DNA from: Chitinophaga eiseniae
GTDB lineage: Bacteria > Bacteroidota > Bacteroidia > Chitinophagales > Chitinophagaceae
Assembly: GCF_012641265.1 (NCBI RefSeq)
Contig: NZ_JABAHZ010000002.1
Span: 1,116,001-1,180,000, forward strand
DNA length: 64,000 nt
Reading direction: 5' to 3'
Shown here in pieces: positions 28,417 to 37,004 of the stretch. Every line of letters starts with the position of its first letter. Position 1 is the first letter of the stretch. The notes under the pieces are model-generated. The model did no database searches and was not told where the DNA came from. It was given only the letters and a program-made list of their open reading frames with translations. The position numbers were made by a program, and so were the translations under genes.

Positions 28417-29004
28417 TTAATACATAACAGAAAACAGGTAATTCACTTTTCGCACCATGTTCTTTAATTGTTTAATGGCTTTATAGAGTTGTGTTTCCAC
28501 GGTACGGGAAGAAATACCCATGGCGGCGGAAATTTCGCCCGTTTTAAGCCCCTGCTGGTACCGAAGTTTTACTACTTCCCGGCATTTGGGTGGGAGTTCT
28601 TCTATGGCCCGCCATACGCTGGCCGCGAGGTTGTCTTGTTCCAACAGGCTTTGCCGGGGGCCATCAGGACTAAAATAATTCAGCTCAGCTTCTGTCAATG
28701 CGGGCAGGGCTGCATTAATATAGCGCTGATGTACGGCTTCATGTTTGATATAATCCAGGCAGCTGTTATGAATACTGCGAAACAGGTAGCTTTTGATATT
28801 GGTGGTAATGTGTAGAGACGTACCTTTTTTATATATCTGTACAAAAACATCCTGTACGATATCTTCTGCCGTTTCGCGTGATACAAACTTGCAGGCGTAA
28901 GCGAGGAGAACCGGGTAGCACTCTTTAAAGATCAGTTCAAGAGAGGTAAACTCTTGCTGTAATAACGTGGCGGCTTGATGACCTTCTTCTACAGGCTCCC
29001 CCAT
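28417..29004 (-). CDS. ECF RNA polymerase sigma factor
   Basis: A 195-residue sigma-70 family protein with only regions 2 and 4. Region 2 reads LIFKECYPVLLAYACKFVSR and ETAEDIVQDVFVQIYKK; region 4 has ELPPKCREVVKLRYQQGLKT and the helix-turn-helix EISAAMGISSRTVETQLYKA. It starts at the ATG at 29004. It forms the usual sigma, anti-sigma, SusC, SusD order of a signal-transducing locus. A TACTTTTG box (29019-29012) stands only 7 bases before the start codon, so the transcript may have almost no leader. Confidence 0.93.
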   Translation of the reverse strand: MGEPVEEGHQAATLLQQEFTSLELIFKECYPVLLAYACKFVSRETAEDIVQDVFVQIYKKGTSLHITTNIKSYLFRSIHNSCLDYIKHEAVHQRYINAALPALTEAELNYFSPDGPRQSLLEQDNLAASVWRAIEELPPKCREVVKLRYQQGLKTGEISAAMGISSRTVETQLYKAIKQLKNMVRKVNYLFSVMY

Positions 29005-29011
29005 AGCTTGA

Positions 29012-29019
29012 CAAAAGTA
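29012..29019 (-). promoter_or_regulatory. Putative -7 box next to the sigma factor start codon
   Basis: TACTTTTG on the - strand fits TAnnTTTG; a TTG at 29039-29037 lies 17 bases upstream. Transcription would begin at about 29005, virtually on the ATG at 29004, which predicts a near-leaderless mRNA. Eight-base matches arise by chance, so this is tentative. Confidence 0.35.
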
Positions 29020-29195
29020 TTTTGAAACAATTGATCCAAGATAATGATAATAAAATTAATAGGCAATGCCTTTATACCGCATAAAAATGTGGGGCACCTG
29101 CTAAATAAAACAGGCGATCTTAAAATAATTCCCTCCCCTTGTCCAATTTCTGCCTGGTCAGTCCTTATTAAGGTATAAAACAAAAAACATAACAC

Positions 29196-29741
29196 ATGGA
29201 TACCTTCTTATCTCCCATTGAAAAGCCCAAAGGGCTGATGATGAAACTGGCATATTTCTTTACCCGTAAGCAATTTGGGAAAGTGCTGATGCCGTTGAAA
29301 GTGCATTCTGTACGCCTGCCGGCAGCCTTCGGTATGTTTTATGGTAAAGTATCACAACTGGACAAAAAGCTGCAATTACCGCGGGAATTGGTAATGCTGA
29401 TCCGGGAACAGGTGGCGCGTATTAATATCTGTCTTTTTTGTATGGATGCCGCCCGCTGGAGCGTTATCAAGGAATCGATGGACGAGGCAAAATTTGATGC
29501 CCTTGCACATTATAGCACCAGCCCTCTTTTTTCAGAAGCAGAACGGGTGGCGCTTGACTATGTCACTGATCTTACAAAAGATAAAAAAGTAAACCCAGCC
29601 ACGTTTGCCCTGCTATTGGCACATTTTTCAGAACGGGAAATCTGTGAAATCGTATGGCTGGTGGGTAGCGAGCATCTTTATAATTTAACCAATATCGGGC
29701 TCAATATCCATTCCGACATGCTTTGCAAGATTAGCCATTAG
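29196..29741 (+). CDS. Carboxymuconolactone decarboxylase / AhpD-like protein
   Basis: A 181-residue helical protein of the CMD/AhpD family. It has the redox pair CLFC in NICLFCMDAARW, and the family's helical hairpin around it (ELVMLIREQVARI before, SEAERVALDYVTDLT after). In AhpD a histidine lies four residues after the second Cys; here that place is Ala, so peroxidase-type chemistry may differ. Such proteins act in the cytoplasm in antioxidant or decarboxylation reactions; the substrate here is unknown. It is a single gene, divergent from the sigma factor gene and convergent with serB. Confidence 0.78.
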   Translation: MDTFLSPIEKPKGLMMKLAYFFTRKQFGKVLMPLKVHSVRLPAAFGMFYGKVSQLDKKLQLPRELVMLIREQVARINICLFCMDAARWSVIKESMDEAKFDALAHYSTSPLFSEAERVALDYVTDLTKDKKVNPATFALLLAHFSEREICEIVWLVGSEHLYNLTNIGLNIHSDMLCKISH

Positions 29742-29759
29742 CTTTTAGCTAATGGCTAA
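29731..29759. terminator. Perfect 13-bp hairpin between convergent genes
   Basis: Arms 29731-29743 and 29747-29759 pair perfectly around a 3-nt loop. The left arm includes the stop codon of the CMD gene (29739-29741); the converging serB-like gene ends at 29768. There is no T-run on either strand. It is a likely shared terminator or RNA 3'-end stabiliser. Confidence 0.6.
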
Positions 29760-29767
29760 CTGCCAGC

Positions 29768-31051
29768 TCAGTATACTACCCTGAAACTAATAGTATCCTT
29801 AATCTGCTTCAATTCCTTCAATACCTTTTTGTCGTACGCGGCGTTGATATCTGTAATCACATAACCAATCCGCTCATTCGTCATCAGGAATTGCGATACA
29901 ATGTTGAGCTGCATATCAGCCAGTACCTGGTTCACGCTGGCCATAATACCCGGTACATTACGGTGGATATGGATAAGGCGATGACCATTCTTTACTTTGG
30001 GTAATGGTATATTGGGGAAGTTGCTGCTTTTGAAAGCATCTCCGGTATTAATAAATTTCGCGATACTCTTAGCAACAGATTCGGGCTTTTTGATATTGTC
30101 GAAGATGACAATCCCCCGGTCTGTACAGGCATCCTGCGGAATATGTTTTTTGCTGTTGCCAAAATAGCCGATCACTTTCAGTTTGGTAGCCTTCGTCAGT
30201 TTTTCCACCGGGACAGACTCTTTATTTCCCAACAAAATTATTCCTGCTTCTTTCAACTGTTTGTCTTCCAGGGAAGAGGCCTGTTTTACTGAAAATCCGT
30301 CTTTTTTCAGGTATTTTACTGCTGCTTCTGGTACATCGCCCACCACCAGGCATTGAATACGATTCTTTGGATAAGAGATGGCCGAAGGCAGGTTGTTAAC
30401 ATATAAAAATTCATCCAGGCTGGGTGTGATATGATCCGCCTTTTCGGTTACTGACTTACGTTCTATATTTTCTGTAAACGCATAAAATTTCTTGATCATG
30501 CCAGACTCCTTGAGCTGGAAATCGGAATAGCCATCGCCGATACCATGTATTTCGCCCTGCAGCTGCAGCTCTTTCAATAACTTTACTTTGCCGCCTTCAT
30601 TGGAGAGCGGGTTGTTTTCATCATAGCCAATGATTTTTCCTTCCTCGTTAAACACAAAGGTATTGGCATAAATGTTTTCTTTTTTAATATGAAAGGGCAG
30701 TACCACCGGGGTAATAAACTCTTTAAATCCGCCGGATACGATCAATACATCGTCGGCATGGTGTTTAAAAAAGTTCCGGTTCCTGGAAAAAGAGGTAGAC
30801 ACCAGCTTTTTTAAGTGTTTCACCAGCTGTTTCAGATGGTCCTTATTGGCTTCCAGCAATTGTACCCTGCCGGCAAGACTTTCCCGGAACGACAACTTGC
30901 CCTCCATGGCCAGGTTGGTTAAATCTTCTATTTTTTTGTAGATCAGTTCCCTGTCCGGGCGGTCCTGCAGGGAAATGCGTGCCAGTTCATCCAGGGCTTC
31001 CACCTGCGTAAAGGTGCTGTCAAAATCAATTATATAATACTTTTTACTCAC
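29768..31051 (-). CDS. Phosphoserine phosphatase fused to a 3-phosphoglycerate dehydrogenase remnant and ACT domain
   Basis: The 427 residues fall into three parts. Residues 1-205 are a SerB-type HAD phosphatase (motif I DFDSTF at 9-14, motif II IVSGG near 104-108, motif III/IV GDGYSD at 172-177). Residues about 232-320 resemble the first half of the SerA substrate-binding domain (KLKVIGYFGNSKKHIPQDAC, RGIVIFDN). Residues about 327-427 match the end of SerA, with SVAKSIAKFINTGD, SSNFPNIPLP and an ACT domain starting HRLIHIHRNVPG. The whole NAD-binding core with its GxGxxG loop and catalytic Arg, Glu and His is missing. It should dephosphorylate phosphoserine, with the remnant and ACT domain possibly sensing serine. 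The GTG at 31051 is chosen because a -7 box lies between it and the earlier ATG at 31117. Confidence 0.82.
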   Translation of the reverse strand: MSKKYYIIDFDSTFTQVEALDELARISLQDRPDRELIYKKIEDLTNLAMEGKLSFRESLAGRVQLLEANKDHLKQLVKHLKKLVSTSFSRNRNFFKHHADDVLIVSGGFKEFITPVVLPFHIKKENIYANTFVFNEEGKIIGYDENNPLSNEGGKVKLLKELQLQGEIHGIGDGYSDFQLKESGMIKKFYAFTENIERKSVTEKADHITPSLDEFLYVNNLPSAISYPKNRIQCLVVGDVPEAAVKYLKKDGFSVKQASSLEDKQLKEAGIILLGNKESVPVEKLTKATKLKVIGYFGNSKKHIPQDACTDRGIVIFDNIKKPESVAKSIAKFINTGDAFKSSNFPNIPLPKVKNGHRLIHIHRNVPGIMASVNQVLADMQLNIVSQFLMTNERIGYVITDINAAYDKKVLKELKQIKDTISFRVVY

Positions 31052-31093
31052 GGATTCGTTTTTTAAAATAGCCTGCTGTTGCGAATTGGAGCA

Positions 31094-31101
31094 CAAAAAT
31101 A
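31094..31101 (-). promoter_or_regulatory. -7 box that decides the start of the SerB/SerA-remnant gene
   Basis: TATTTTTG on the - strand fits TAnnTTTG. A transcript from it would begin near 31087, downstream of the ATG at 31117 and 36 bases before the GTG at 31051. A TTTG at 31129-31126 lies 24 bases upstream, slightly far for a -33 box. Confidence 0.45.
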
Positions 31102-31129
31102 GAAGTTTAAATAGCATTTTTTAGACAAA

Positions 31130-31164
31130 AAACGGCCGTCTCATAAATATTGAGACGGCCGTTT
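31130..31164 (-). terminator. Rho-independent terminator of the Oar-like receptor gene
   Basis: A perfect 14-bp stem (31130-31143 with 31151-31164) with a 7-nt loop lies 19 bases after the receptor's stop. On the - strand the stem ends in a run of seven T. Confidence 0.9.
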
Positions 31165-31183
31165 AAAATTTTAGGAGATACTG

Positions 31184-34100
31184 TTAGTTAAACATATACC
31201 GGATGCCCAGCTGGCCTTGCCAACGGGAAATGGTATTGGTATTATCTCTCCAGGAGTTGGTTACCGGGATCTGGTTAGCCGCATCCTGGTATGGGAAAGA
31301 ATAAGCAGGAGCCGCAGTACCGTTGCCGCCGGCATCTTTTACTTGTCCTTCATACTTCAGGAAAGAAGGTACGTTCGGCATTTTGGAAATGCCCCAGTTT
31401 TTATTCAACAGGTTACCAAAGTTGACGATATCCAGGCTGATACGCAGGGTATGCTTGGTTTTATCTTTACCACTGAAGAAGTAAATATCCTGGGTAACAT
31501 TAACATCCATTCTTTTTGAGAAAGGTAACACCACTGCATTACGTTCTGCAAATTCGCCCCTGTGGCTGCTCAGGTAACTATCCTGTTTAATGAAATTATC
31601 CAACTGGTTCCAGATAATGTCTGCTGTACGTTTGTCGGCGTTGGTAGCAGGGTTATAGGTTTTGTCGCCATAACCTACCGGTACCAGTTTAATTTCATTT
31701 TTATTTCGTGGGATGTAGATCAGGTCGTTGTTTCCGCCGGAACCATCGTTATTCACGTCGCCATTGTAGGTATAGGAAGTAGCATTATACAGGCCGTTCA
31801 GGCTGGGGGATGCTTCATAGATCATACCGAAGGAGGTAGCGAAGTGTTTAGCCCAGTTAAACCGGTAAGTAGCAGCCAATACAACGCGGTGCGGCAGATA
31901 GTAGTTGGAATAACCCAATTCATTGGCATTAGGGTCGCCTGCTACCGGGCGATCGCGCCAGTTGCTCTGTGCAATGGTACCACCATCGTTTACGCTACGC
32001 GATCTGCTGTAAGTATAGGCAGCGCTCAGGTAAAGATTAGGCGTATTTTTTTGCAGCTGGATAGTGGCAAAGTAGGAGTAACCCTTATTGGTATTACGCA
32101 TTAGGATAGCGTCGCTGATATTAGGGTTGCTCAGGCTGTTGCCGGCATATATTTTAGAGCTGCTGTAGCGGAGACGGTGATCAGGCGTGCTGTCCAGCTG
32201 GAAGCCGGTAGCAGGCAGGTTCACGTTCTGGAAGTATACCGCGTTGATATCTTTGGTATAGTTGAATTCCAACGTACCAATAATACCTCCAGGCAGCTGA
32301 CGGTCTACCGCCAATGTGGCCTTTAATGCCTGTGGATATTTGAAGTTTTTATCGGTAACAGCTATGTTATAGTTAGGAGATAATTTGCCTTCAAAGTTTT
32401 TCTTATAAGTATCAGGATATTGGCTAAATGGATAGTTGATAACCGGAACGGTGTTGCTGGTTTGCGCGGTGAACGAGCCAAACTGTACGCCGTTGTTACC
32501 TGCCTGGTTGCTCAACCATACGGCAGGCGGAGGACCAGCAAATAAACCGGCGCCACCACGGATCTGTGTTTTACCGTCGTGCGTTACGTTCCAGTTGAAG
32601 CCTACTCTTGGTGAAAACAGCGGAGTTGTTTTAGGCGCCTGACCCACATCTACTTTGATACCATCTCTAAAGGTAAGTGCTGTCAGGGAATCGTTCCTGC
32701 TGAAGGTGCTGCCTATAACAGGAACGTCTACACGTAATCCATAAGTCAGCGTAAAGTAGTTATTTACGCTCCATTTATCCTGAACAAACGCGCCCAGTTC
32801 CAGCATATTGATTTTAGCATAAGGGAACGATTTGTCCGGTGTGGTAACATAGCTCAGCGCATAACGGGAAGCGGTAGGCAATCCATTGATGGCGCTGGCA
32901 TAGAAGTCCTGCAGCGTGTTGAAACGATAGTTACCGTTGTAGTTAGGCGCAAAACCATTCAGGAATGTTTTGTAATAGTTTTGGGTACCGATCGTAATCT
33001 CATGTTTTCCTTTATACATGGTGTAGATATCGGACAACTGGAATACGTTGGTATTGAGTTTATTGTTGTAGGTAAATGGTTCATAGCCGAAAGCGGTGTA
33101 GCTGGCGCCCTGACCATTCATAATATCCACCAGCGGGAAATTGCCTTCAGACAATGCTTTACGGAAATCGCGCATAGCAGAAAATCCTACCTGCAGCTTG
33201 TTGGATGCGCGGTTACCGATACGGGTATTTAACTCCGCAATAAAGATGTTGAAGTTATTATTGATGGTATAACCGCTACCGCTAAACGGTAAGCCGGTGG
33301 CACTTGGCTGACGGCCGCTTCCCACTGCTCCTCCGCCTGGTGCGCCACTGTTGCTGGCTGCAATGTCGCGGAAGGATTTCAGGTAGTTGTATTTGAAAGT
33401 AAACGTATTGTGGTCGTTTACGTTCCAGTCTATTTTAACAGTGATTTTATCGCTCTGCGTTCTGTAGGTATAATCCTGGTAATCACCTGGATTATAGCCG
33501 TAGTTTTTTATCAGGAATTGTTTGAGCGCATCCAGGGTATCGGCTACCGCCTGGGATACGTTACCGCCGGCTACGCCGCCTGGTTTGTTGGCTACAAGGC
33601 TGGTGGCAGGAGCTTTAATTCTTTCCTGTTCTGCACTTACGAAGAAGAACAGTTTGCTGGGAACGATAGCGCCGCCTACGTTGAACCCGCGCAGGTTATA
33701 GTTGAAGTCTGGCTTGGGAACAGTAACAGTACCTACTTTTCTTCCCTGTAAGCCAGGAGTTTGTATGTAAGTATATACAGCTCCTTTAAAGGTATTGGTA
33801 CCGCTTTTGGTAACGCTGTTGATACCGGCGCCGGAAAATCCACCCTGTCTTACATCATATGGGGATACGTTTACCTGTATTTGTTCCAGCGCTTCCAGGC
33901 TGATAGGCTGAGAAGAAGTCTGGGAACCCAGTGTAGGTTGCAAACCAAAAGAGTTGTTGAAGTTGGCGCCATCTACTGTAATATTGTTTAACTGGTTGCT
34001 TCTGCCGCCGATGTTTAATCCATTGGCAGAAGGAGTGAGCCGGGTAAAGTCCTGCATAGAGCGGCTTACAGTAGGTAAGCGATCCATCTGGGCGCGGGTA

Positions 34101-34522
34101 ATTACTTCCTGGCTACCAGTGCGAGCTTTGTTAATCACTTTGTTCTGCACCCCGGAAGTAACTACTACTTCAGTTAAGGTACTGGTACTTGGCTGTAGGT
34201 TGACATCTGCTTTGTACTCCTGGCCGAGCGACAGGAAGATGTTTTCTCTTTTTTCATCTTTAAAACCGATATAGGAGATGGTCAGTATGTACGGACCACC
34301 TACGCGCAGGTTAGGTAAATTGAAACGACCGTCTTTACGGGAAACGGTGTTGTACTTGGTGCCTGTTGGCACGTGAGTGGCTACGATACTGGCTCCGGGT
34401 ACGGCGCCTTCTTTGCTTCCGACAATGCCTGCTATATCAGCGGTGGTTTCCTGTGCTAATAAGGCGGTGGGGATTAATAGTGCGCTACACAACATACAAA
34501 TGAGGTAACGGCAGATTTTCAT
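31184..34522 (-). CDS. Oar-like TonB-dependent outer membrane protein
   Basis: About 1112 residues: signal peptide, an N-terminal carboxypeptidase-regulatory-like domain (TADIAGIVGSKEGAVPGAS, SRKDGRFNLPNLRVGGPY), the linker STLTEVVVTSG, a plug (DRLPTVSRSMQDFTRLTPSA, RSNQLNNITVDGANFNNSFG) and a long barrel ending WQGQLGIRYMFN. This arrangement is that of Myxococcus Oar-type receptors, which also use TonB; some export or import unknown substrates. The frame extends to a TTG at 34555, but ATGs at 34528 and 34522 precede the signal peptide (KICRYLICMLCSALL) directly. It lies 118 bases after the murF stop and has its own terminator. Confidence 0.87.
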   Translation of the reverse strand: MKICRYLICMLCSALLIPTALLAQETTADIAGIVGSKEGAVPGASIVATHVPTGTKYNTVSRKDGRFNLPNLRVGGPYILTISYIGFKDEKRENIFLSLGQEYKADVNLQPSTSTLTEVVVTSGVQNKVINKARTGSQEVITRAQMDRLPTVSRSMQDFTRLTPSANGLNIGGRSNQLNNITVDGANFNNSFGLQPTLGSQTSSQPISLEALEQIQVNVSPYDVRQGGFSGAGINSVTKSGTNTFKGAVYTYIQTPGLQGRKVGTVTVPKPDFNYNLRGFNVGGAIVPSKLFFFVSAEQERIKAPATSLVANKPGGVAGGNVSQAVADTLDALKQFLIKNYGYNPGDYQDYTYRTQSDKITVKIDWNVNDHNTFTFKYNYLKSFRDIAASNSGAPGGGAVGSGRQPSATGLPFSGSGYTINNNFNIFIAELNTRIGNRASNKLQVGFSAMRDFRKALSEGNFPLVDIMNGQGASYTAFGYEPFTYNNKLNTNVFQLSDIYTMYKGKHEITIGTQNYYKTFLNGFAPNYNGNYRFNTLQDFYASAINGLPTASRYALSYVTTPDKSFPYAKINMLELGAFVQDKWSVNNYFTLTYGLRVDVPVIGSTFSRNDSLTALTFRDGIKVDVGQAPKTTPLFSPRVGFNWNVTHDGKTQIRGGAGLFAGPPPAVWLSNQAGNNGVQFGSFTAQTSNTVPVINYPFSQYPDTYKKNFEGKLSPNYNIAVTDKNFKYPQALKATLAVDRQLPGGIIGTLEFNYTKDINAVYFQNVNLPATGFQLDSTPDHRLRYSSSKIYAGNSLSNPNISDAILMRNTNKGYSYFATIQLQKNTPNLYLSAAYTYSRSRSVNDGGTIAQSNWRDRPVAGDPNANELGYSNYYLPHRVVLAATYRFNWAKHFATSFGMIYEASPSLNGLYNATSYTYNGDVNNDGSGGNNDLIYIPRNKNEIKLVPVGYGDKTYNPATNADKRTADIIWNQLDNFIKQDSYLSSHRGEFAERNAVVLPFSKRMDVNVTQDIYFFSGKDKTKHTLRISLDIVNFGNLLNKNWGISKMPNVPSFLKYEGQVKDAGGNGTAAPAYSFPYQDAANQIPVTNSWRDNTNTISRWQGQLGIRYMFN

Positions 34523-34640
34523 GTACATGCAATTCAGATTTTGGGTAAAGTTCAAATGACAAATTGAAGTATTAAAAATACTACAATTATGAAATCGTTA
34601 ACAAATAATCTGAACTATGCATATTATGTAAACATGCCTG

Positions 34641-35921
34641 CTAAGCCATCACTTTTTCCATGCCGGTGCTCCTGGAACCTTTAATCAATATATGTGCATG
34701 CTCAAACTGCTGCTGTTGAAGCCATTTTGCCGCTTCGGCAGCATTTTCAAGATAAATATAAGGATGGGTTACTTTTTTAAAGTCGCCGCCTACCAATACC
34801 ACGGCATCCCAGTGTAGGCGTTCCAGTAAGGATATCAATGCCTGGTGTTCTTTGATGCTATCGGCGCCCAGTTCCATCATAGCGCCCAGCATGAGTATCT
34901 TTTTGCTGGCTGAAAGGCCGGCAAAGTTTTCAATGGCGGCTTTCATGCTGGAAGGATTGGCATTGTAGGCATCCATGATGATGGTATTGCTACCCTGTAC
35001 AATAACCTGGGAGCGGTTGTTGGAGGGGGCATAATGTGCAATGGCCGGGGCAATATCTTTTTCGGCAACCCCAAAATATGTGGCTACGGCTACTGCCGCC
35101 ATCACATTGGGGAAGTTATAAGCGCCTACCAGTTGGGTCTGGATAAAGCCTACCTGGCTGTTACCCCTTATCTCTACTGCCAGGAATGCGCTGTCGGTAA
35201 CGGCTTCCCCTACAAAGTCGGCCTCCTGGCTACCATAGGTAATGATATGCGGGATGCCTTTGGCCATTTCCAGCAGATAGCCATAGTCGTTACAAACAAA
35301 CACGGTTCCGTTGTTGCTGCGCAGGAAGTCATACAGTTCTCCCTTTGCTTTTTTTACGCCTTCTTCGCTGCCAAAGCCTTCCAGGTGTGCCTTTCCAATA
35401 TTGGTGATGATACCATGGGTAGGCAGGGCTATCTGGCAATAGGCGGCTATCTCCTGCTGATGGTTAGCGCCCATTTCTATTACAGCTATTTGTACATCAG
35501 GCTGTATGCTTAAGATGGTGAGGGGTACGCCAATATGGTTATTCAGGTTGCCCACCGTGGCATAGGTTTTTAACCCGGCCGACAAGGCTGCGTTGATCAG
35601 TTCTTTCGTAGTGGTTTTCCCGTTAGTGCCGGTGATAGCCAGGAACGGAATGTTGAGCTGTTGCCGGTGCCGTAGTGCCAGTTGTTGCAACGTAACCAGC
35701 GCATCTTCTACCAGCATCATTTTTTCAGGTACGGTATAATACGCGGCTTCATCTACCACCGCGAAGGCGGCGCCCATTTCCAATGCTTTGGCGGCAAATT
35801 CATTACCATTGAAGTTGCCTCCCTTGAGTGCAAAGAAAATATCGTTGGGTTTCAGTTTCCGGGTATCTGTTTGTACTGAGCGGTGTTGCTCATAGATGCT
35901 GTATAGTTGTTCAATATTCAC
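34641..35921 (-). CDS. murF: UDP-N-acetylmuramoyl-tripeptide--D-alanyl-D-alanine ligase (stand-alone MurF)
   Basis: The last cytoplasmic ligase of peptidoglycan precursor synthesis, adding D-Ala-D-Ala. P-loop AITGTNGKTTTKEL, VIEMGANHQQEI, the HLEGFGSEEGV stretch and MDAYNANPSSMKAAI are all canonical. The frame begins with a TTG at 35927, but the GTG at 35921 gives the family-like NIEQLYSIYEQHRSVQTDTR start; length 426 residues. A TATTTTTG box (35949-35942) just upstream may be its promoter. This is a second MurF beside the fused one at 13251-15764. It is isolated from the other division and cell-wall genes. Confidence 0.93.
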   Translation of the reverse strand: MNIEQLYSIYEQHRSVQTDTRKLKPNDIFFALKGGNFNGNEFAAKALEMGAAFAVVDEAAYYTVPEKMMLVEDALVTLQQLALRHRQQLNIPFLAITGTNGKTTTKELINAALSAGLKTYATVGNLNNHIGVPLTILSIQPDVQIAVIEMGANHQQEIAAYCQIALPTHGIITNIGKAHLEGFGSEEGVKKAKGELYDFLRSNNGTVFVCNDYGYLLEMAKGIPHIITYGSQEADFVGEAVTDSAFLAVEIRGNSQVGFIQTQLVGAYNFPNVMAAVAVATYFGVAEKDIAPAIAHYAPSNNRSQVIVQGSNTIIMDAYNANPSSMKAAIENFAGLSASKKILMLGAMMELGADSIKEHQALISLLERLHWDAVVLVGGDFKKVTHPYIYLENAAEAAKWLQQQQFEHAHILIKGSRSTGMEKVMA

Positions 35922-36050
35922 GGTCAAAAGCTTATTTGGTGCAAAAATAAGTGGTTAATCATGTAATATAGTAGAATTTTATTCCTGATTACGCAACCAA
36001 TTATCCCGGTCTCTCGTATTAACTGAGAACAAACAAATTTTGGAAAACCT

Positions 36051-36425
36051 ATGAGGAGGATTACCATTTTTTTATTCATGAGTTTATTATTCGCTGCAGC
36101 CTGTAAGAATGAGCAGGCGCCATCGCCGGTGAGTGGTGGCGTTAACTGCGATGTAGCCAAGATCACGACCAGTTATGCGCTGACGGCGATACAGACCAAT
36201 TGTACCAACCGGGGCTGCCATCCCGGAGGCAATTCTCCTGCTGTGGCCGATTTCTCTACTGCCACCACATTAAAGGCTTATATCAATACGCACCGCTCTA
36301 CGTTTGAGCTGCGGGCTGTTGGTTCGCTGGCCGATATGCCCCAGTCACAGGGCTTTCCGGCGCTGAGCCAGGGCATGAAAGATTCTATCGCCTGCTGGAT
36401 AGCACATGGGCTTCCTGATCAATAA
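36051..36425 (+). CDS. Small lipoprotein with CX4CH heme-type motif
   Basis: A 124-residue lipoprotein (lipobox FAAAC, Cys18). The mature part has IQTNCTNRGCHPGG, a C-x4-C-H motif, then DFSTATTLKAYIN and a closing DSIACWIAHGLPDQ, which resembles the end of small c-type cytochrome domains. CX4CH can bind heme c (it occurs in multiheme cytochromes), but the usual motif is CxxCH, so covalent heme is likely and not proven. It starts a four-gene + strand cluster; YceI follows 16 bases later. Probably an envelope-attached electron carrier or heme-binding protein. Confidence 0.68.
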   Translation: MRRITIFLFMSLLFAAACKNEQAPSPVSGGVNCDVAKITTSYALTAIQTNCTNRGCHPGGNSPAVADFSTATTLKAYINTHRSTFELRAVGSLADMPQSQGFPALSQGMKDSIACWIAHGLPDQ

Positions 36426-36441
36426 CCTAAAACAGATCAAC

Positions 36442-36993
36442 ATGAAATACTGGCTGCTTTTGGTGAGCGTATGGCTGGTGGTAACAAGCGCCATTGCACA
36501 GGACGTGTATACCTGCAAAAATGCCCGTTTATCTTTCTTTTCTTCTGCCCCGATGGAAGATATTGAAGCTAAGACAGATAAGGGCGCCTCTGCCCTCAAT
36601 AAGAAAACAAAAGAAGTTTTTTTTAAAGTGGCGATCAGCTCCTTCGACTTTAAAAAGAAGCTGATGCAGGAACATTTTAATGAAAATTATCTCGAAAGTG
36701 ATAAATATCCTTTCGCTGAATTCAAGGGAAAAATCAATGAAGACGTAGACTTCAGTAAAGACGGTACTTTCCCGGTAACGGTAACGGGCACACTTAATAT
36801 TCACGGGATTGATAAAGTGTATACCGCCAAAGGCACCCTTACCACCCAGGGAAATACCATTACCGTGAATTCCACTTTCAACGTACGGGTCGCTGATCAC
36901 CATATCAAAGTCCCTACGCTGGTAGTGAAGAATATCGCAGAAGTGGTGGCGGTTACCGTCAATGCTATTTATACTCCTTACAGTAATAAATAA
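36442..36993 (+). CDS. YceI-family periplasmic protein
   Basis: A 183-residue protein with a cleaved signal peptide ending TSAIAQ and the YceI lipocalin-like fold, seen from SFDFKKKLMQEHFNENYLES followed by DKYPFAEFKGKI and the TGTLNIHGIDK strand. Family members bind long isoprenoid chains such as polyprenyl quinones. The frame opens at 36406 inside the previous gene, but the ATG at 36442 starts the signal peptide. It lies 11 bases before the DUF5777 gene. The pairing with a heme-type lipoprotein suggests a role in envelope redox chemistry, which is inference. Confidence 0.9.
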   Translation: MKYWLLLVSVWLVVTSAIAQDVYTCKNARLSFFSSAPMEDIEAKTDKGASALNKKTKEVFFKVAISSFDFKKKLMQEHFNENYLESDKYPFAEFKGKINEDVDFSKDGTFPVTVTGTLNIHGIDKVYTAKGTLTTQGNTITVNSTFNVRVADHHIKVPTLVVKNIAEVVAVTVNAIYTPYSNK

Positions 36994-37004
36994 TCAATTA
37001 TTAC

